From: Plazaster borealis
Lineage: Eukaryota; Echinodermata; Asteroidea; Forcipulatida; Labidiasteridae
Reading direction: 5' to 3'
Assembly: GCA_021014325.1 (NCBI GenBank)
Contig: CM037469.1
Location: forward strand, 19,119,701-19,183,700
DNA: 64,000 bases
Shown here one piece after another: positions 61,401 through 63,774 of this stretch; the stretch's first letter is position 1, and every line of letters begins with the position of its first letter. The position numbers were made by a program, and so were the translations under genes. The notes beneath the pieces were generated by a model. It saw only the letters and a program-made list of their open reading frames with translations. It ran no database searches and had not been told where the DNA came from.

Positions 61401-63456
61401 TGTTTTAGTGTCTTGCTTAAGAACACAAGTGTGTGACCGGGGACTTGAGTGCAGTGCGCTTAACCACTCAGCCACGACACCACGAACAGACCGACAATAA
61501 CATTCAATGGGTTTCTGGTCCATTGGCCCATAACAAACACAACACATTTTGAAACATCTAAACAATTCACCCGTCGTGCATTTAATCACTGATGCTATAT
61601 GAGAAGAAACACATTCAAAAACGGGACAAAAACAAAGACAACACGGGTAAAACCAAATATAATATTCTTTATCCCAGATGCAAATTTAACATCTATTAAA
61701 AAGACAACATTTGTTTATTGCCCATAACAGTTTTTGTTGTTGTTGATGCTTAAATCATAAACAAAATCTATGTGTCTAATGACTTTTTATTTGTCAGGTA
61801 TATTACCGATGGGTCTGGTTCATTGACTGTCTTCAATGGTCATGAGGAATTGTTGGACATGCTATATACAAGAAGTAATACCTTCATGGCAGGTAACCTG
61901 ACTAAATAGCTCAATTCTAATCCCAACTCCCTTTGAAGACAATTTAAAATGAATTAATAATAATTTGAGATCGCTCTGTTCCTTTCACCCGATTGAAAAC
62001 TGTTGTTTTGTAGCAGAAATTGTGATAGTAAGTGTCGTGTTTTTTTCAGCAAACTGGGACGGTATCCATGATAACGAGACCGGTATCCATGGCTACACCT
62101 GGTCCATTGGTTCCAGCGTGTGTGATGATGACGTCAGCATGCATGTAGATCCTCATGCACACCTGTTTGATGAATCACAATGGCACCATCAGGGACTGAT
62201 TGTCAACGTCAACCTTCCAGGTATAAATGCACCTAATACATGGAAAGAAACATGTTTATTTTGTCTACATTTTGTCTAAACCATAACATCCCTGAGCATA
62301 GTTTTGAAACCTTGGGTTTCCATGCCCGTAGACCTTATTCACATGACGTCATTTGAGTAGGGCGCCCTCACCTAGAGGCCAAAAGGAGGTTGTTCGTTTG
62401 CCAACCCTGTGCGCAGTGCGCACACATCTGTAGGTTTTGTTTCTATCATTGATCTCCTTTATTATTGTCAGTTTATTATATAATTGCACTTCATCTATTT
62501 GAATAAAAACAATATTGTATCTTCCTGCGGAAAGTGACACAAGTCTGTTAGGAGTAAACAAAGGAATTTAAGGAAAATTCGGCAGGTGTACTCAGTTATG
62601 TCTATTTTGTATGTACCTTAGATGATGCCTATTTTATCAGCGTGCGTGCTCTGAATAAGGTGGAGTTTGGCGGCCCAATGGCGTTGACTGTATGTCACAG
62701 CACCCCCCTCATCATTGATAACACTCCGCCCATAATTTACAGCATTGATAACATCACTTATGACTCCTCTATTGGTAGAATTGGATTGCAAGTGAAGGCA
62801 AGGTGAGTATATGTTAAAAAAAACTGAACATTTTATTTGATATGTTGTTCAATCTAAGACCTAATTTGTATACAAGATGTGATTTTACAATCTACTGACA
62901 ACTATTCTGAAACAATGTTGCTTAAGGTGAGCTGATTTGGTTTAAATTTCTCAGCATTTCAAGACTTAAACTTACACCAGTGACACAGCTTTTTCGACAA
63001 ACAAGACTGACAATCATAATATTCAAAAGCAGTTTGACTATTGAACCTACGACCTCCGGATTACGTACCGGCGCTCTACCAACTAAGCTGTCTAGCCCTA
63101 TGTTGGCGGTCTCCCTATTTTGTCAAATCAGAAGCCTTATTCAACCTGTAACTGCTGTGTAGCCATGGATCAACCCAAGTTTACAACACAACCTGAGAAG
63201 CGTCAGCAGAGGGGTCACCTTAAGAGCATGAGACTTTTTATTTCAAATATCAAGTAATAAACCACAATACAATATTGATTGATTTACAGCGATCCAGATT
63301 CCCACCTGTTTGAGTACCATATGGCGGCCGGAAGAACACCGAGGGATATATCTCTGCACGACTGGGAAGCCCTCGCAGTTAGTCAACAACTTTTCATCAA
63401 CTTCAAGATTCCTAATGGCATACCATGCTGGCTGATCGTCAGAGCTGTCAATAATG
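7735..63456 (+). CDS. Giant multi-exon gene: lipid-transfer N-domain, LECT2-like domain, 12 Cys-rich repeats, PAN; 3' end outside window
   Basis: One gene on the plus strand with about 84 exons, traced from AG/GT sites and phase continuity. From 15516 to 63456 every join keeps the reading frame open, giving about 4,430 residues; 67 more come from exon 1. Order of parts: signal-type start, LLTP N-terminal region, beta and helical segment, M23/LECT2-like domain, SAP-like motif, twelve ten-cysteine repeats, furin-site linker, second beta-rich region, then beta modules with a PAN domain. No von Willebrand D domain is seen, unlike classical vitellogenin or apolipophorin. I do not recognise a named orthologue. 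The signal peptide, paired cysteines and RxRR sites indicate a secreted, processed protein. Lipid carriage follows from the LLTP family; the roles of the repeats and C-terminal modules are unknown. The 5' UTR exon, at least one N-terminal exon and the 3' end are missing. Confidence 0.85.
8456..8749. repeat. Direct duplication, period about 161 bp
   Basis: TGCTCTACATCTTAACG through CTACCTACGGGTTCATT occurs twice, at 8456-8590 and 8617-8749, with few changes. It is intronic, following the first coding exon. Confidence 0.8.
9724..10101 (+). mobile_element. TTAA-flanked palindromic MITE, family A, copy 3 (near complete)
   Basis: From TTAAAAGCACTGAACACGTT to CGTGTACAGTGCCTTTAA. The best reference copy: about 25-bp terminal inverted repeats (CACGTTTGGTAATT against ATTACCAAACGTG) and an internal inner palindrome around CTTGCAAGAAG. 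Confidence 0.8.
11096..11129 (+). CDS. Tentative 34-nt micro-exon of the LLTP N domain
   Basis: A TTTCTTTTTAG acceptor and a GTAAGT donor flank 34 nt. Only one frame is open (LLNEEHDYDG plus two bases). That frame leaves exactly the two bases that the next sure exon at 15516 needs, and the join creates a Trp codon just before FSFEI. The other two frames hit stops. The phase fit supports a real exon, but it is too short for any homology judgement. An exon starting in phase 0 and ending in phase 1 would still be needed between 8002 and 11096; I did not find a convincing one. Confidence 0.4.
11821..12196 (+). mobile_element. tRNA-derived SINE, family I, subtype b
   Basis: Head GTGTCGTGGCCGAGCGGTTA and B box GGTTCAAGTCCCGG. 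The body has TTGTGTCCTTGAGCAAGATG and TTCGGATGGGAC, a central block seen in SINEs of many marine deuterostomes. The tail is ATAATAATAAT. Confidence 0.75.
12419..12806. mobile_element. 388-bp near-perfect palindromic element, TTAA-flanked (family B)
   Basis: Left end TTAAAGGGACACGTTGCC, right end GGCAACGTGTCCCTTTAA. The two halves are inverted copies to the centre (GGTCGGCCATTTTGTGGAG against CTCCACAAAATGGCCGACC), leaving a loop under 20 bp. RNA or single-stranded DNA would form a long hairpin. Confidence 0.85.
12807..13663. other. Intronic DNA, nothing assignable
   Basis: No exon with matching phase, no RNA gene and no repeat copy that I could match elsewhere in the window. Confidence 0.4.
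13664..14314 (+). pseudogene. Decayed Penelope-like retroelement reverse transcriptase fragment
   Basis: A 216-codon open stretch inside intron DNA. Motifs in order: FQFGNKYFLQKVGCAM, the conserved pocket strand where a Gly normally follows AM (here Ser); WWLYRDDILIIYD, the catalytic D-D box with YRDD; NYLDLTIFKG; and TKVFTKPTDPTNTYKYPS. This order, with the FLD-strand and the TKPT box after the DD box, is typical of Penelope-like elements. No GIY-YIG endonuclease and no full-length ORF were seen, so it is a dead fragment. It lies on the same strand as the host gene, in the large intron before 15516. Confidence 0.7.
15091..15415. mobile_element. MITE with about 34-bp terminal inverted repeats
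   Basis: GAGTTATATATAGGAACTAG on the left mirrors CTAGTTCCTATATATAACTC on the right, and GGACGCACTGGCC mirrors GGCCAGTGCGCCC. The interior is unrelated to the ends, unlike the fully palindromic elements. It ends about 100 bp before exon 15516. Confidence 0.8.
15516..17278 (+). CDS. LLTP / vitellogenin-N beta-barrel region (3 exons)
   Basis: Exons 15516-15654, 16169-16336 and 17193-17278. The first reads FSFEISENGSIGHVYYP and then a run ending with KKGMASLLAANLQ. This is the characteristic large lipid transfer protein pattern: an F-x-F strand, a glycine turn, a VYYP strand, then a basic-glycine motif leading into a helix. The second has YDCNETG and GIIVFTKTRR, matching the E-x-G-C-x-T-x-Y and I-x-x-T-K-T strands of the barrel, but the usual cysteine position differs. 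The third starts the linker into the helical domain. Phases between them are 0, 0 and 2. In the family this barrel contacts partner proteins or receptors and leads into the lipid cavity. Confidence 0.8.
15792..16156 (+). mobile_element. tRNA-derived SINE, family I, abutting a splice acceptor
   Basis: Head GTGTCGTGGCCGAGCGGTCA, B box GGTTCGAGTCCCGG, central block CTTCGTCCTTTAGGTGGGAC, tail TTATTGTTATTATTG. The tail ends about 12 bp before the acceptor of exon 16169, so it now supplies the upstream part of that intron's 3' end. Confidence 0.75.
16490..17150. repeat. Partly duplicated intronic block
   Basis: CTAAACCATACGTCAAAAAC with a following CCGCTCAAA occurs at about 16505 and 17023, and TGAGACAAATGTACGAAACA at 16791 resembles TGAGACAGGTGAACGAAACA at 17108. 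This suggests duplication of about 500 bp with later loss. A sub-block near 16645-16760 (TTTTCCTCTTGTACAGAAGT) also recurs at 57765-57880. Confidence 0.6.
17279..18054. other. Intron between exons 17193 and 18055
   Basis: No exon or assignable repeat. GAATTCCCTTGTGGG-type and GAATTCTCTTGTGGG blocks repeat imperfectly near 17590-17640. A short CA run is at 17537. Confidence 0.4.
18055..23081 (+). CDS. LLTP alpha-helical (HEAT-like superhelix) region (9 exons)
   Basis: Exons 18055-18098, 18325-18446, 19245-19338, 20261-20375, 20764-20938, 21176-21227, 21456-21593, 22401-22612 and 22948-23081. The translation is a run of amphipathic helix pairs. Landmarks include LVHTLRFNIDGRQLAEIVK, SLLADLILLSQKP, LLIASAGF, VAVMVLGALVGNL and CIEALGNAALHRS. 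The ALGNA motif and the spacing of helices match the lipovitellin helical domain that wraps the lipid cavity. Two cysteines (NLTCM and HCFQD) fall about 20 residues apart and may pair. A possible alternative exon with good splice ends lies at about 18224-18270; it was not used because the direct join already fits. Confidence 0.8.
18555..18945. mobile_element. TTAA-flanked MITE, family C, copy 1
   Basis: Left TTAAAGGGAAGGTATACG, right GATATACGTTCCCTTTAA, with an inner hairpin TCTGAGAAACG/CGTTTCTCAGA. A related copy is at 54211-54610, sharing the TTCTTCCTGCGTGGACA-type centre. Confidence 0.8.
19738..19895. repeat. Small inverted repeat
   Basis: TTTCCTACGAACTTGTTGTC is mirrored by GACAAAAAGTTCGTAGGAAA about 85 bp on, forming a hairpin in the intron before exon 20261. 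Confidence 0.65.
19900..20226. mobile_element. Inverted pair of tRNA-like SINE II heads
   Basis: The left arm holds a minus-strand tRNA-like head (GACTTGAACCTGCGACC) and the right arm a plus-strand one (AGATAGCTCAGTTAGAGC). Both are flanked by the same sequence (AATGTTAAGTAAGAAACC), inverted. The pair ends 34 bp before the acceptor of exon 20261. It is a foldback of two head-to-head copies. Confidence 0.75.
21692..22381. mobile_element. Roughly 690-bp element with long inverted ends, next to an acceptor
   Basis: GCAATAGGCCATACGG is mirrored by CCGTATGGCCTATAATTGC; deeper, TTCCGAAAGTTCTCC mirrors GGAGAACTTTCGGAA, and AACGCCAGTCAAATTTGAGT mirrors ACTCAAATTTGACTGGCGTT. The right end stops 19 bp before exon 22401, so its sequence forms that exon's branch and pyrimidine region. 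Confidence 0.8.
23702..24814. mobile_element. 1.1-kb foldback element (ACACTGTAAAAAT ends)
   Basis: Left TACACTGTAAAAATGAAGG, right CCCATTATTTTTACAGTGTA. An inner arm pair near the centre is also inverted (TTGAAGGTTAGTTTTTAACT against AGTTAAAAACTAACCTTCAA), and further arms match outward (GCCCAGTGG/CCACTGGGC). Many GGGTAA/TTACCC motifs. It fills most of the intron before exon 24933. Confidence 0.75.
24933..26184 (+). CDS. Furin-type site followed by beta-rich LLTP-like segment (2 exons)
   Basis: Exons 24933-25135 and 26039-26184. A serine-rich stretch leads to RRRVRRGFW, which fits the R-x-R/K-R rule for proprotein convertases, exactly where the helical domain ends. What follows alternates hydrophobic residues as beta strands (SEFGITIRNELDIKI, LSGHLRLDILDEAYATVIVG) and includes a CFNGH turn. 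By position this corresponds to the first beta sheet of the lipovitellin cavity, but sequence identity to known sheets is not obvious to me. Insect apolipophorins and vitellogenins are known to be cleaved at comparable RxxR sites. Confidence 0.65.
25136..26038. other. Intron; short (ATTT)n run only
   Basis: An (ATTT)n tract at about 25404-25435. No exon or assignable element otherwise. Confidence 0.5.
27016..29703 (+). CDS. Long amphipathic-helix segment (6 exons), no known domain
   Basis: Exons 27016-27198, 27527-27679, 28303-28445, 29049-29119, 29233-29396 and 29537-29703. The translation is almost free of cysteine and rich in I, V, L, D, K and E in helical periodicity, for example LIIHRVVGNIVRAVDIVVDL, IISDI-type turns, VDAIVEAKKKVEKANFF and LAPFFEIYDLVFDTIKAIK. 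Such strings resemble exchangeable apolipoprotein-type lipid-binding helices. I do not recognise a named family. It sits between the beta-rich segment and the LECT2-like domain. All joins are in phase (0, 0, 2, 1, 0, 2). Confidence 0.7.
28630..28800. repeat. Dispersed repeat, copy 1
   Basis: TTTTACCCACACACCGATGT and TCGAGTCCTGTGAACAATAT followed by TTTGAACCCGAGACCTTTGC. The same order appears at about 32070-32280 (CCCAAACAACGATGTGTG, GGGTCCTGTAAAAATCC, CTTTTGCTACTCTAGATAG). Probably a SINE-type fragment. Confidence 0.5.
29971..31555 (+). CDS. M23 peptidase / LECT2-like domain, probably catalytically inactive (3 exons)
   Basis: Exons 29971-30151, 30709-30861 and 31298-31555. The order of motifs matches the M23/LECT2 fold: GECASGGFYP; GHYEDQGVDLEMPQGAK; LVAPFSGAI; a glycine-rich strand pair; GTEIGRVG; then PPNYIHLSM and VDPSNYL. 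The second block is the usual H-x-x-x-D zinc motif region followed by the G-x-x-V-x-A-P-x-x-G strand. Here Asp replaces the first zinc His (DQGVD), and Tyr replaces the first His of the H-x-H motif (YIH), so only one Asp and one His ligand remain. LECT2 itself keeps a zinc site but lacks peptidase activity. This copy has lost still more and is probably a binding module. There is a roughly 25-residue acidic insertion before VDPSNYL. Confidence 0.75.
30296..30368 (-). mobile_element. tRNA-like SINE II head, minus strand
   Basis: Reads as tRNA on the minus strand: an A-box-like TAGCTCAGTCAGCAGAGCG and a B-box-like GCAGGTTCAAATCCCGC. It is followed by CATTCAACCTGTTACTGCTG-type body shared with the copies at 56718 and 63030. 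Confidence 0.65.
31782..32769 (+). CDS. Basic, Ser/Pro-rich linker and short helical exon (2 exons)
   Basis: Exons 31782-31986 and 32591-32769. The first encodes a low-complexity, basic, Ser/Thr/Pro-rich linker (RRAASPSTSTKRPDPAKQ and PPPR). Its donor is uncertain: GTTTAA after 31986, or GTACGA after 31950. Both leave phase 1 and both restore the frame. The second exon carries FQNFTLRNLKISSILAFA followed by helix ELLKVVKTIV. No family recognised. The linker likely separates the LECT2-like domain from the repeat array. Confidence 0.6.
33243..33381 (+). CDS. SAP-like motif exon
   Basis: A single exon, phase 0 to phase 1. After one cysteine (KPCVLPE) it reads MTNDILRIELQQRGLSSQG followed by DRKMLLKRF. 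This fits the SAP pattern: helix L-x-x-x-L-x-x-R-G, turn S-x-x-G, D/K-K-x-x-L, second helix L-x-x-R. SAP modules are best known as nuclear DNA-binding motifs, but they also occur in the ER-lumenal MANF/CDNF C-terminus. In this secretory context DNA binding would be surprising. It immediately precedes repeat unit 1, so it could be a cap of the array. Confidence 0.6.
33770..36361 (+). CDS. Cys-rich repeat unit 1 (5 exons)
   Basis: Exons 33770-33979, 34852-34918, 35425-35588, 35949-36076 and 36220-36361. This is the unit with the fullest intron set (phases 1, 2, 1, 0 inside; 1 at both ends). It carries the array hallmarks: an opening CP, ESCLGVECC, FDPCEF, a G-W turn, a paired-Cys hairpin (CPESGDSDC), VPLPICNPD, an amphipathic helix (AAIEYVLEELGI) and a closing Cys (EPCPT). 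It is divergent from the others: the GDGTV motif is absent, and its last exon adds a roughly 35-residue charged tail. It may be closest to the ancestral unit in gene structure. Confidence 0.8.
34013..34150. repeat. GACGTCATTTGAGTAGGGCG repeat, copy 2
   Basis: The shared start is followed by CCCTCTCCAAGAGGTCACA, AGGTTGTTCGTTTACCAA and ATGGCGGCTTGATGACATCA. It lies in the intron after the first exon of repeat unit 1, about 30 bp past the donor. The remaining about 700 bp of that intron holds nothing I can assign. Confidence 0.5.
36528..37705 (+). CDS. Cys-rich repeat unit 2 (3 exons)
   Basis: Exons 36528-36758, 37039-37242 and 37571-37705. Divergent first exon: SENCLRIDCCLELN keeps the C-x5-CC spacing, and DAC replaces DPC. 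The middle exon has RYTIDKLDDEKQF, a C..C hairpin (VCPNNGDEC) and VPIPFCNSN. The last exon joins the helix and the final Cys-bearing tail (GPCVS) that are split in units 1 and 3-7. Flanking introns are phase 1. Confidence 0.8.
37971..39856 (+). CDS. Cys-rich repeat unit 3 (4 exons)
   Basis: Exons 37971-38183, 38497-38706, 39431-39522 and 39796-39856. A near-consensus unit: SLPRLPSTLTC, DRCLGVRCCVDLN, LDPCEFTLSMGFGKW, TINKLTEDKVF, LCLPDSDC, VPIPLCNEN, then GDGTVSGFLQMVGQNA and a Cys tail (EPCVR). The intron between the helix exon and the tail is phase 0. A short palindromic element lies in the intron before exon 39431. Confidence 0.85.
38861..39067. mobile_element. 207-bp palindromic MITE in repeat unit 3
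   Basis: ATGATCAAAGCAGGCCTGTG is mirrored by CACAGACCTGCTTTGATCAT, and GCAGGCGCACGCCCTCT by GAGCGTGTGCGCCTGC near the centre. Confidence 0.8.
40211..41326 (+). CDS. Cys-rich repeat unit 4 (3 exons)
   Basis: Exons 40211-40472, 40923-41163 and 41272-41326. This is the first of four units with the same compact layout: one exon to the VTIGNAMSL strand (phase 2 exit), one covering the Cys hairpin through the helix (phase 0 exit), and one short tail (phase 1 exit). Motifs include EKCLGFDCCLEL, FDPCNYQLSVGLGSW, FCLDGEC, IPIPFCNPNASFELPGDGS and NQHCD. Confidence 0.85.
40613..40690 (+). mobile_element. tRNA-like SINE II head, decayed
   Basis: AGATAGCTCAGTTAGTAGAG and AAGTCCCGCTCTAGTC, then TTTTCTTTATTCATCC, which matches the ends of the copies at 20098 and 46672. 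The anticodon region is deleted. Confidence 0.6.
41660..42754 (+). CDS. Cys-rich repeat unit 5 (3 exons)
   Basis: Exons 41660-41915, 42307-42553 and 42703-42754, the same layout as unit 4. Motifs: DQCLGIICCASLDLV, LDPCEFKLSVGFGSW, TVDKLSAQKELLIDLL, LCIDGTC, VPIPICNPNATFSLPGDGS and a tail with DSCSLPP. It resembles units 4 and 7 strongly, consistent with recent tandem copying. Confidence 0.85.
42919..44018 (+). CDS. Cys-rich repeat unit 6, lacking the Cys7-Cys8 pair (3 exons)
   Basis: Exons 42919-43171, 43552-43798 and 43964-44018, the unit 4 layout. CTSLHCC replaces CLGI-x-CC, and DPCDYKISVGVGMW is kept. In the middle exon the usual C-x-D-x-x-C hairpin is AISLKVDEETTDF, with both cysteines gone together. 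VPIPICNSN, LPGDGSVRGFLEELG and the tail Cys (RSCEL) are intact. The reading frame and splice sites are normal, so this is divergence, not a broken gene. Confidence 0.85.
44170..45287 (+). CDS. Cys-rich repeat unit 7 (3 exons)
   Basis: Exons 44170-44425, 44575-44824 and 45233-45287, the unit 4 layout. Motifs: DHCLGIRCCVNLNFV, VNPCNFQLHVEFENW (NPC for DPC), SVDKLTEKKVF, LCIDNTC, VPIPICNTNA, LPGDGTVAGFIRELGG and a tail with EQCDRG. The first donor is GTGGGC, weaker than its neighbours. Confidence 0.85.
45453..46342 (+). CDS. Cys-rich repeat unit 8 (3 exons)
   Basis: Exons 45453-45708, 45882-46036 and 46211-46342. Here the intron between the hairpin and helix exons is present (phase 1), while the helix and tail are joined in one exon. 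Units 2, 9, 10 and 11 share that joined end. Motifs: ESCLGIKCCLEMDFK, LDPCNFNLSIGFDNW, FCLDGAC, LPIPLCNTEDAF and GDGTVSGFLGYLGGNIGQF. Confidence 0.85.
46516..46760. mobile_element. Inverted tRNA-like SINE II pair upstream of repeat unit 9
   Basis: A minus-strand partial head (ACTAGAGCAGGACTTGAATC) and a plus-strand full head (GCTAGATAGCTCAGTTGATA to TTCAAGTCCCGCTACAG) face each other. The second ends some 58 bp before the acceptor of exon 46818. Confidence 0.65.
46818..48221 (+). CDS. Cys-rich repeat unit 9 (4 exons)
   Basis: Exons 46818-47024, 47218-47260, 47581-47732 and 48084-48221. The first exon starts DVCSSATGILGNC and continues to CTELRCCLDLDLK and FDPCDLTFTLGLETW. A 43-nt exon carries the short strand VSVAPGMNL. 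The hairpin is YCIDELC, then VPIPVCNQD; the helix exon ends in DTCVNP. A tRNA-like inverted pair lies directly upstream of the first acceptor. The final donor falls at ACAGAA|GTAATT. Confidence 0.8.
48428..49385 (+). CDS. Cys-rich repeat unit 10 (3 exons)
   Basis: Exons 48428-48686, 48817-48977 and 49257-49385. Motifs: MQLPGNLDSMAHC, ESCFGIKCCLDVNL, VDPCLGQLKLQFGNW, KLELSDGKISSSL, ACVGDVC, SPLPQCYSN (for VPIPxCN), and a helix exon closing with SPCLV. All ten cysteines are kept although the VPIP and GDGTV motifs have decayed. Confidence 0.8.
49770..51050 (+). CDS. Cys-rich repeat unit 11, with an intron at a new place (3 exons)
   Basis: Exons 49770-49974, 50318-50538 and 50931-51050. The first exon stops in phase 2, four codons before the Trp-Gly where other units have a phase-1 intron, so this intron is not at the shared site. 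Motifs: DACLGVECCLTAG, VDPCELTVSVGFENW, YKWGKQIRESL, LCIAGLC, APIPFCNATG and, in the last exon, SCNGP. The last exon is short and lacks the GDGTV start; its acceptor (TTTCCAAG) is less certain. Confidence 0.7.
51197..51973 (+). CDS. Cys-rich repeat unit 12, truncated, ending at a furin-type site (3 exons)
   Basis: Exons 51197-51409, 51656-51695 and 51797-51973. The first two thirds of the unit are present (DESCLGVGCCLTLDLD, LDACASRFSFGFEEW, VCWQGRC, a Cys where PIxCN is expected). The helix and tail exons are missing. After SQCGQEGS the chain turns into SSSRRERRSVDDL, a strong R-x-R-R convertase motif, exiting in phase 2. The unit therefore has nine cysteines, with Cys10 absent. Confidence 0.75.
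52573..53286 (+). CDS. Acidic linker and second furin-type site (2 exons)
   Basis: Exons 52573-52739 and 53167-53286. The first encodes an acidic stretch (DSEEDESNMEDF) and a helix (ADKALEYFRRILLS). The second carries GSGTESRRALGTLIFG and then VPSRKRRAVSVSV, which fits R-K-R-R cleavage. There is no cysteine. Together with the RRERR site just before it, this forms a protease-sensitive hinge between the repeat array and the C-terminal part. Confidence 0.7.
54083..58470 (+). CDS. Beta-sheet-rich region resembling an LLTP lipid-cavity sheet (6 exons)
   Basis: Exons 54083-54172, 54762-54901, 55554-55716, 56465-56535, 57478-57632 and 58263-58470. A helix-rich start (LDALGNRIANMTIGELEAML and VVQLMKDLRSLFRTF) is followed by long alternating beta strands: VVFFQYRYGIPLGGIIWLEF, KIPVSVALVAMKAK, GSYVKASVSIGNVLYGEL, IVMIPLIIRLSGKITLKIPF. 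A G-I/L-P-L strand followed by many antiparallel strands is typical of the open sheets that line lipid cavities in vitellogenin-type proteins, but here it sits some 3,000 residues from the N domain. The family assignment is inference from strand pattern only. A phase-0/phase-1 mixture joins cleanly. Confidence 0.65.
54211..54610. mobile_element. MITE, family C, copy 2
   Basis: TTAAAAGGGTTTGTTTATGT on the left; TACCAACGTAAACAATCCCT on the right. Centre as at 18555 (ATTTCTCAGATTGTGTATTC, CTGCGTGGACA). The right TTAA is not intact. Confidence 0.7.
55899..56079. mobile_element. Complete ACACTGCAAAAA MITE
   Basis: ACACTGCAAAAACTGATGTG at the left and CCACTTTTTGCAGTG at the right. Internal GGGTGTTAAAATAACACC palindrome and GACACCATGGGTG/CCCATGGTGTC arms. 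Confidence 0.75.
56718..56792 (-). mobile_element. tRNA-like SINE II head, minus strand
   Basis: GGATTTGAACCTGAGACC (B-box region) and ACTGAGCCATATAATCC (A-box region), followed by CGGGGTGCCAGTCAGAAGGC-like body. A further decayed fragment of the same family lies near 57340-57400. Confidence 0.6.
56925..57251 (+). mobile_element. TTAA-flanked MITE, family A, copy 4
   Basis: TTAAAGGCACTGAACACGTT to AAACGTGTACGATACCTTTAA, with the CTTCTTGCAAGAAG centre. The right arm is shortened. Confidence 0.75.
58815..59671 (+). CDS. Beta module after a furin-type site (2 exons)
   Basis: Exons 58815-59048 and 59371-59671. The start RDRREAST (joined to a preceding Val) fits R-x-R-R cleavage. The module then reads FQLEVVAADDKSLVTFFYQ, VGTVPGGNDVLPK and HPLYFTVYAMNNGGG. 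This matches the fibronectin/HYR-like modules common in large echinoderm and amphioxus extracellular proteins, where a V-x-G-G-x-D-V stretch precedes a YxVxAxNxxG strand. One Cys is seen in each exon (THCSI, TATCN). Confidence 0.65.
59999..60207 (+). CDS. PAN/Apple-like domain exon
   Basis: Phase 1 to phase 0. It contains CARDCLALPETKCLSINYDY followed by GSKTCELLEE. The C-x3-C-L spacing, then C-x-S/I-x-x-Y-D, then C-x-L is the core signature of PAN/Apple domains, which bind proteins or carbohydrates in extracellular settings. The upstream FHYFTVAKKGRL strand and downstream EVHE fit the domain edges. The four core cysteines are present; a further pair typical of Apple domains is not seen. Confidence 0.75.
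60756..61892 (+). CDS. Extracellular beta module with Cys pair (2 exons)
   Basis: Exons 60756-61051 and 61798-61892. The translation has THFERLGVGHAVEFNH, TNTYYFNIELLNYVAY, DFTTPDPG and a Cys pair in EQCVQFTP and RRCIEDTP, ending in YITDGSGSLTVFNG. TYYFxIxLxNYxxY followed by VxxDFTxPDPG is the same class of module as at 58815 and 62050: an acquired strand ending in a D-x-T-x-P linker to the next module. An antisense SINE sits in the intron between the two exons. Confidence 0.65.
61123..61483 (-). mobile_element. tRNA-derived SINE, family I, minus strand
   Basis: The right end GCCACGACACCAC and TTAACCACTCAGCCACGACA are the reverse of the family head; TTATAAAGCGCTTTATATAC near 61138 is the family's tail region. 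The copy lies between exons 60756 and 61798. The stretch after it to 61797 has no assignable feature. Confidence 0.7.
62050..62802 (+). CDS. Fibronectin/HYR-like beta module (2 exons)
   Basis: Exons 62050-62220 and 62622-62802. Key pieces: ANWDGIHDNETGIHGYTWSI, DDAYFISVRALNKVEFGGP and LIIDNTPPIIYSI. The order D-x-E-T/S-G-I-x-x-Y-x-W-x-I-G, then Y-x-x-S-V-R-A-x-N, then D-N/T-T-P-P is a well-known repeated pattern of deuterostome extracellular proteins. Cysteines occur at SVCDDD and TVCHST. Confidence 0.7.
62340..62430. repeat. GACGTCATTTGAGTAGGGCG repeat, copy 3
   Basis: The shared start is followed by CCCTCACCTAGAGGCCAAAA and GGTTGTTCGTTTGCCAA, as in copy 2. Intronic. Confidence 0.5.
63030..63105 (-). 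mobile_element. tRNA-like SINE II head, minus strand
   Basis: TTGAACCTACGACCTCCGG and CCGGCGCTCTACCAACTAAG with the same flanking body (CTATGTTGGCGGTCTCC) as the copies at 30296 and 56718. The intron ends at exon 63290. Confidence 0.65.
63290..63456 (+). CDS. Next beta module, last exon in the window
   Basis: Phase 2 in, phase 1 out, so the gene continues past the window. It reads SDPDSHLFEYHMAAGRTP and later PCWLIVRAVNN, again the W/Y-x-x-V-R-A-x-N strand of the module class. The donor is AATG|GTACAA. A TTAA-family palindromic element starts about 30 bp downstream in the intron. Confidence 0.7.
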
Positions 63457-63485
63457 GTACAAAGTTATTATTATAAATGTCTAAA

Positions 63486-63774
63486 TGTATCGTACACGTT
63501 TGGTAATGACTCAAAACAAATATTAGCATAAAAACTTACTTGGTAACGAGCAACGGAGAGCTGTTGATAGTATAAAACATTGTAGGAAACGACTCCCTCT
63601 GAAGTAACGTAGTTTTTGAGAAAGAGGTAATTTCTCACTAAAATAATAAAAACTTCTTGCAAGAAGTTTTTATTCCTATCTGAAAGTACACAAATTTGTA
63701 CAAAAAGGGTGTTTTTTCTTTCATCATTTTCTGGCAACTGCGATGACCAATTGAGCCCAAATGTTCACAGGCTT
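63486..63774 (-). mobile_element. TTAA-family A MITE, copy 5 (inverted, right end lost)
   Basis: Starts near GTATCGTACACGTTTGGTAA and carries AACTTCTTGCAAGAAGTT. The right part breaks off after GCCCAAATGTTCACAGGCTT, without the family terminus. Confidence 0.7.

Noticed and set aside
7735..63456. Classical yolk vitellogenin
   Set aside because: No polyserine phosvitin, no visible VWD domain, and most of the length is modules foreign to vitellogenin; only the N-region matches.
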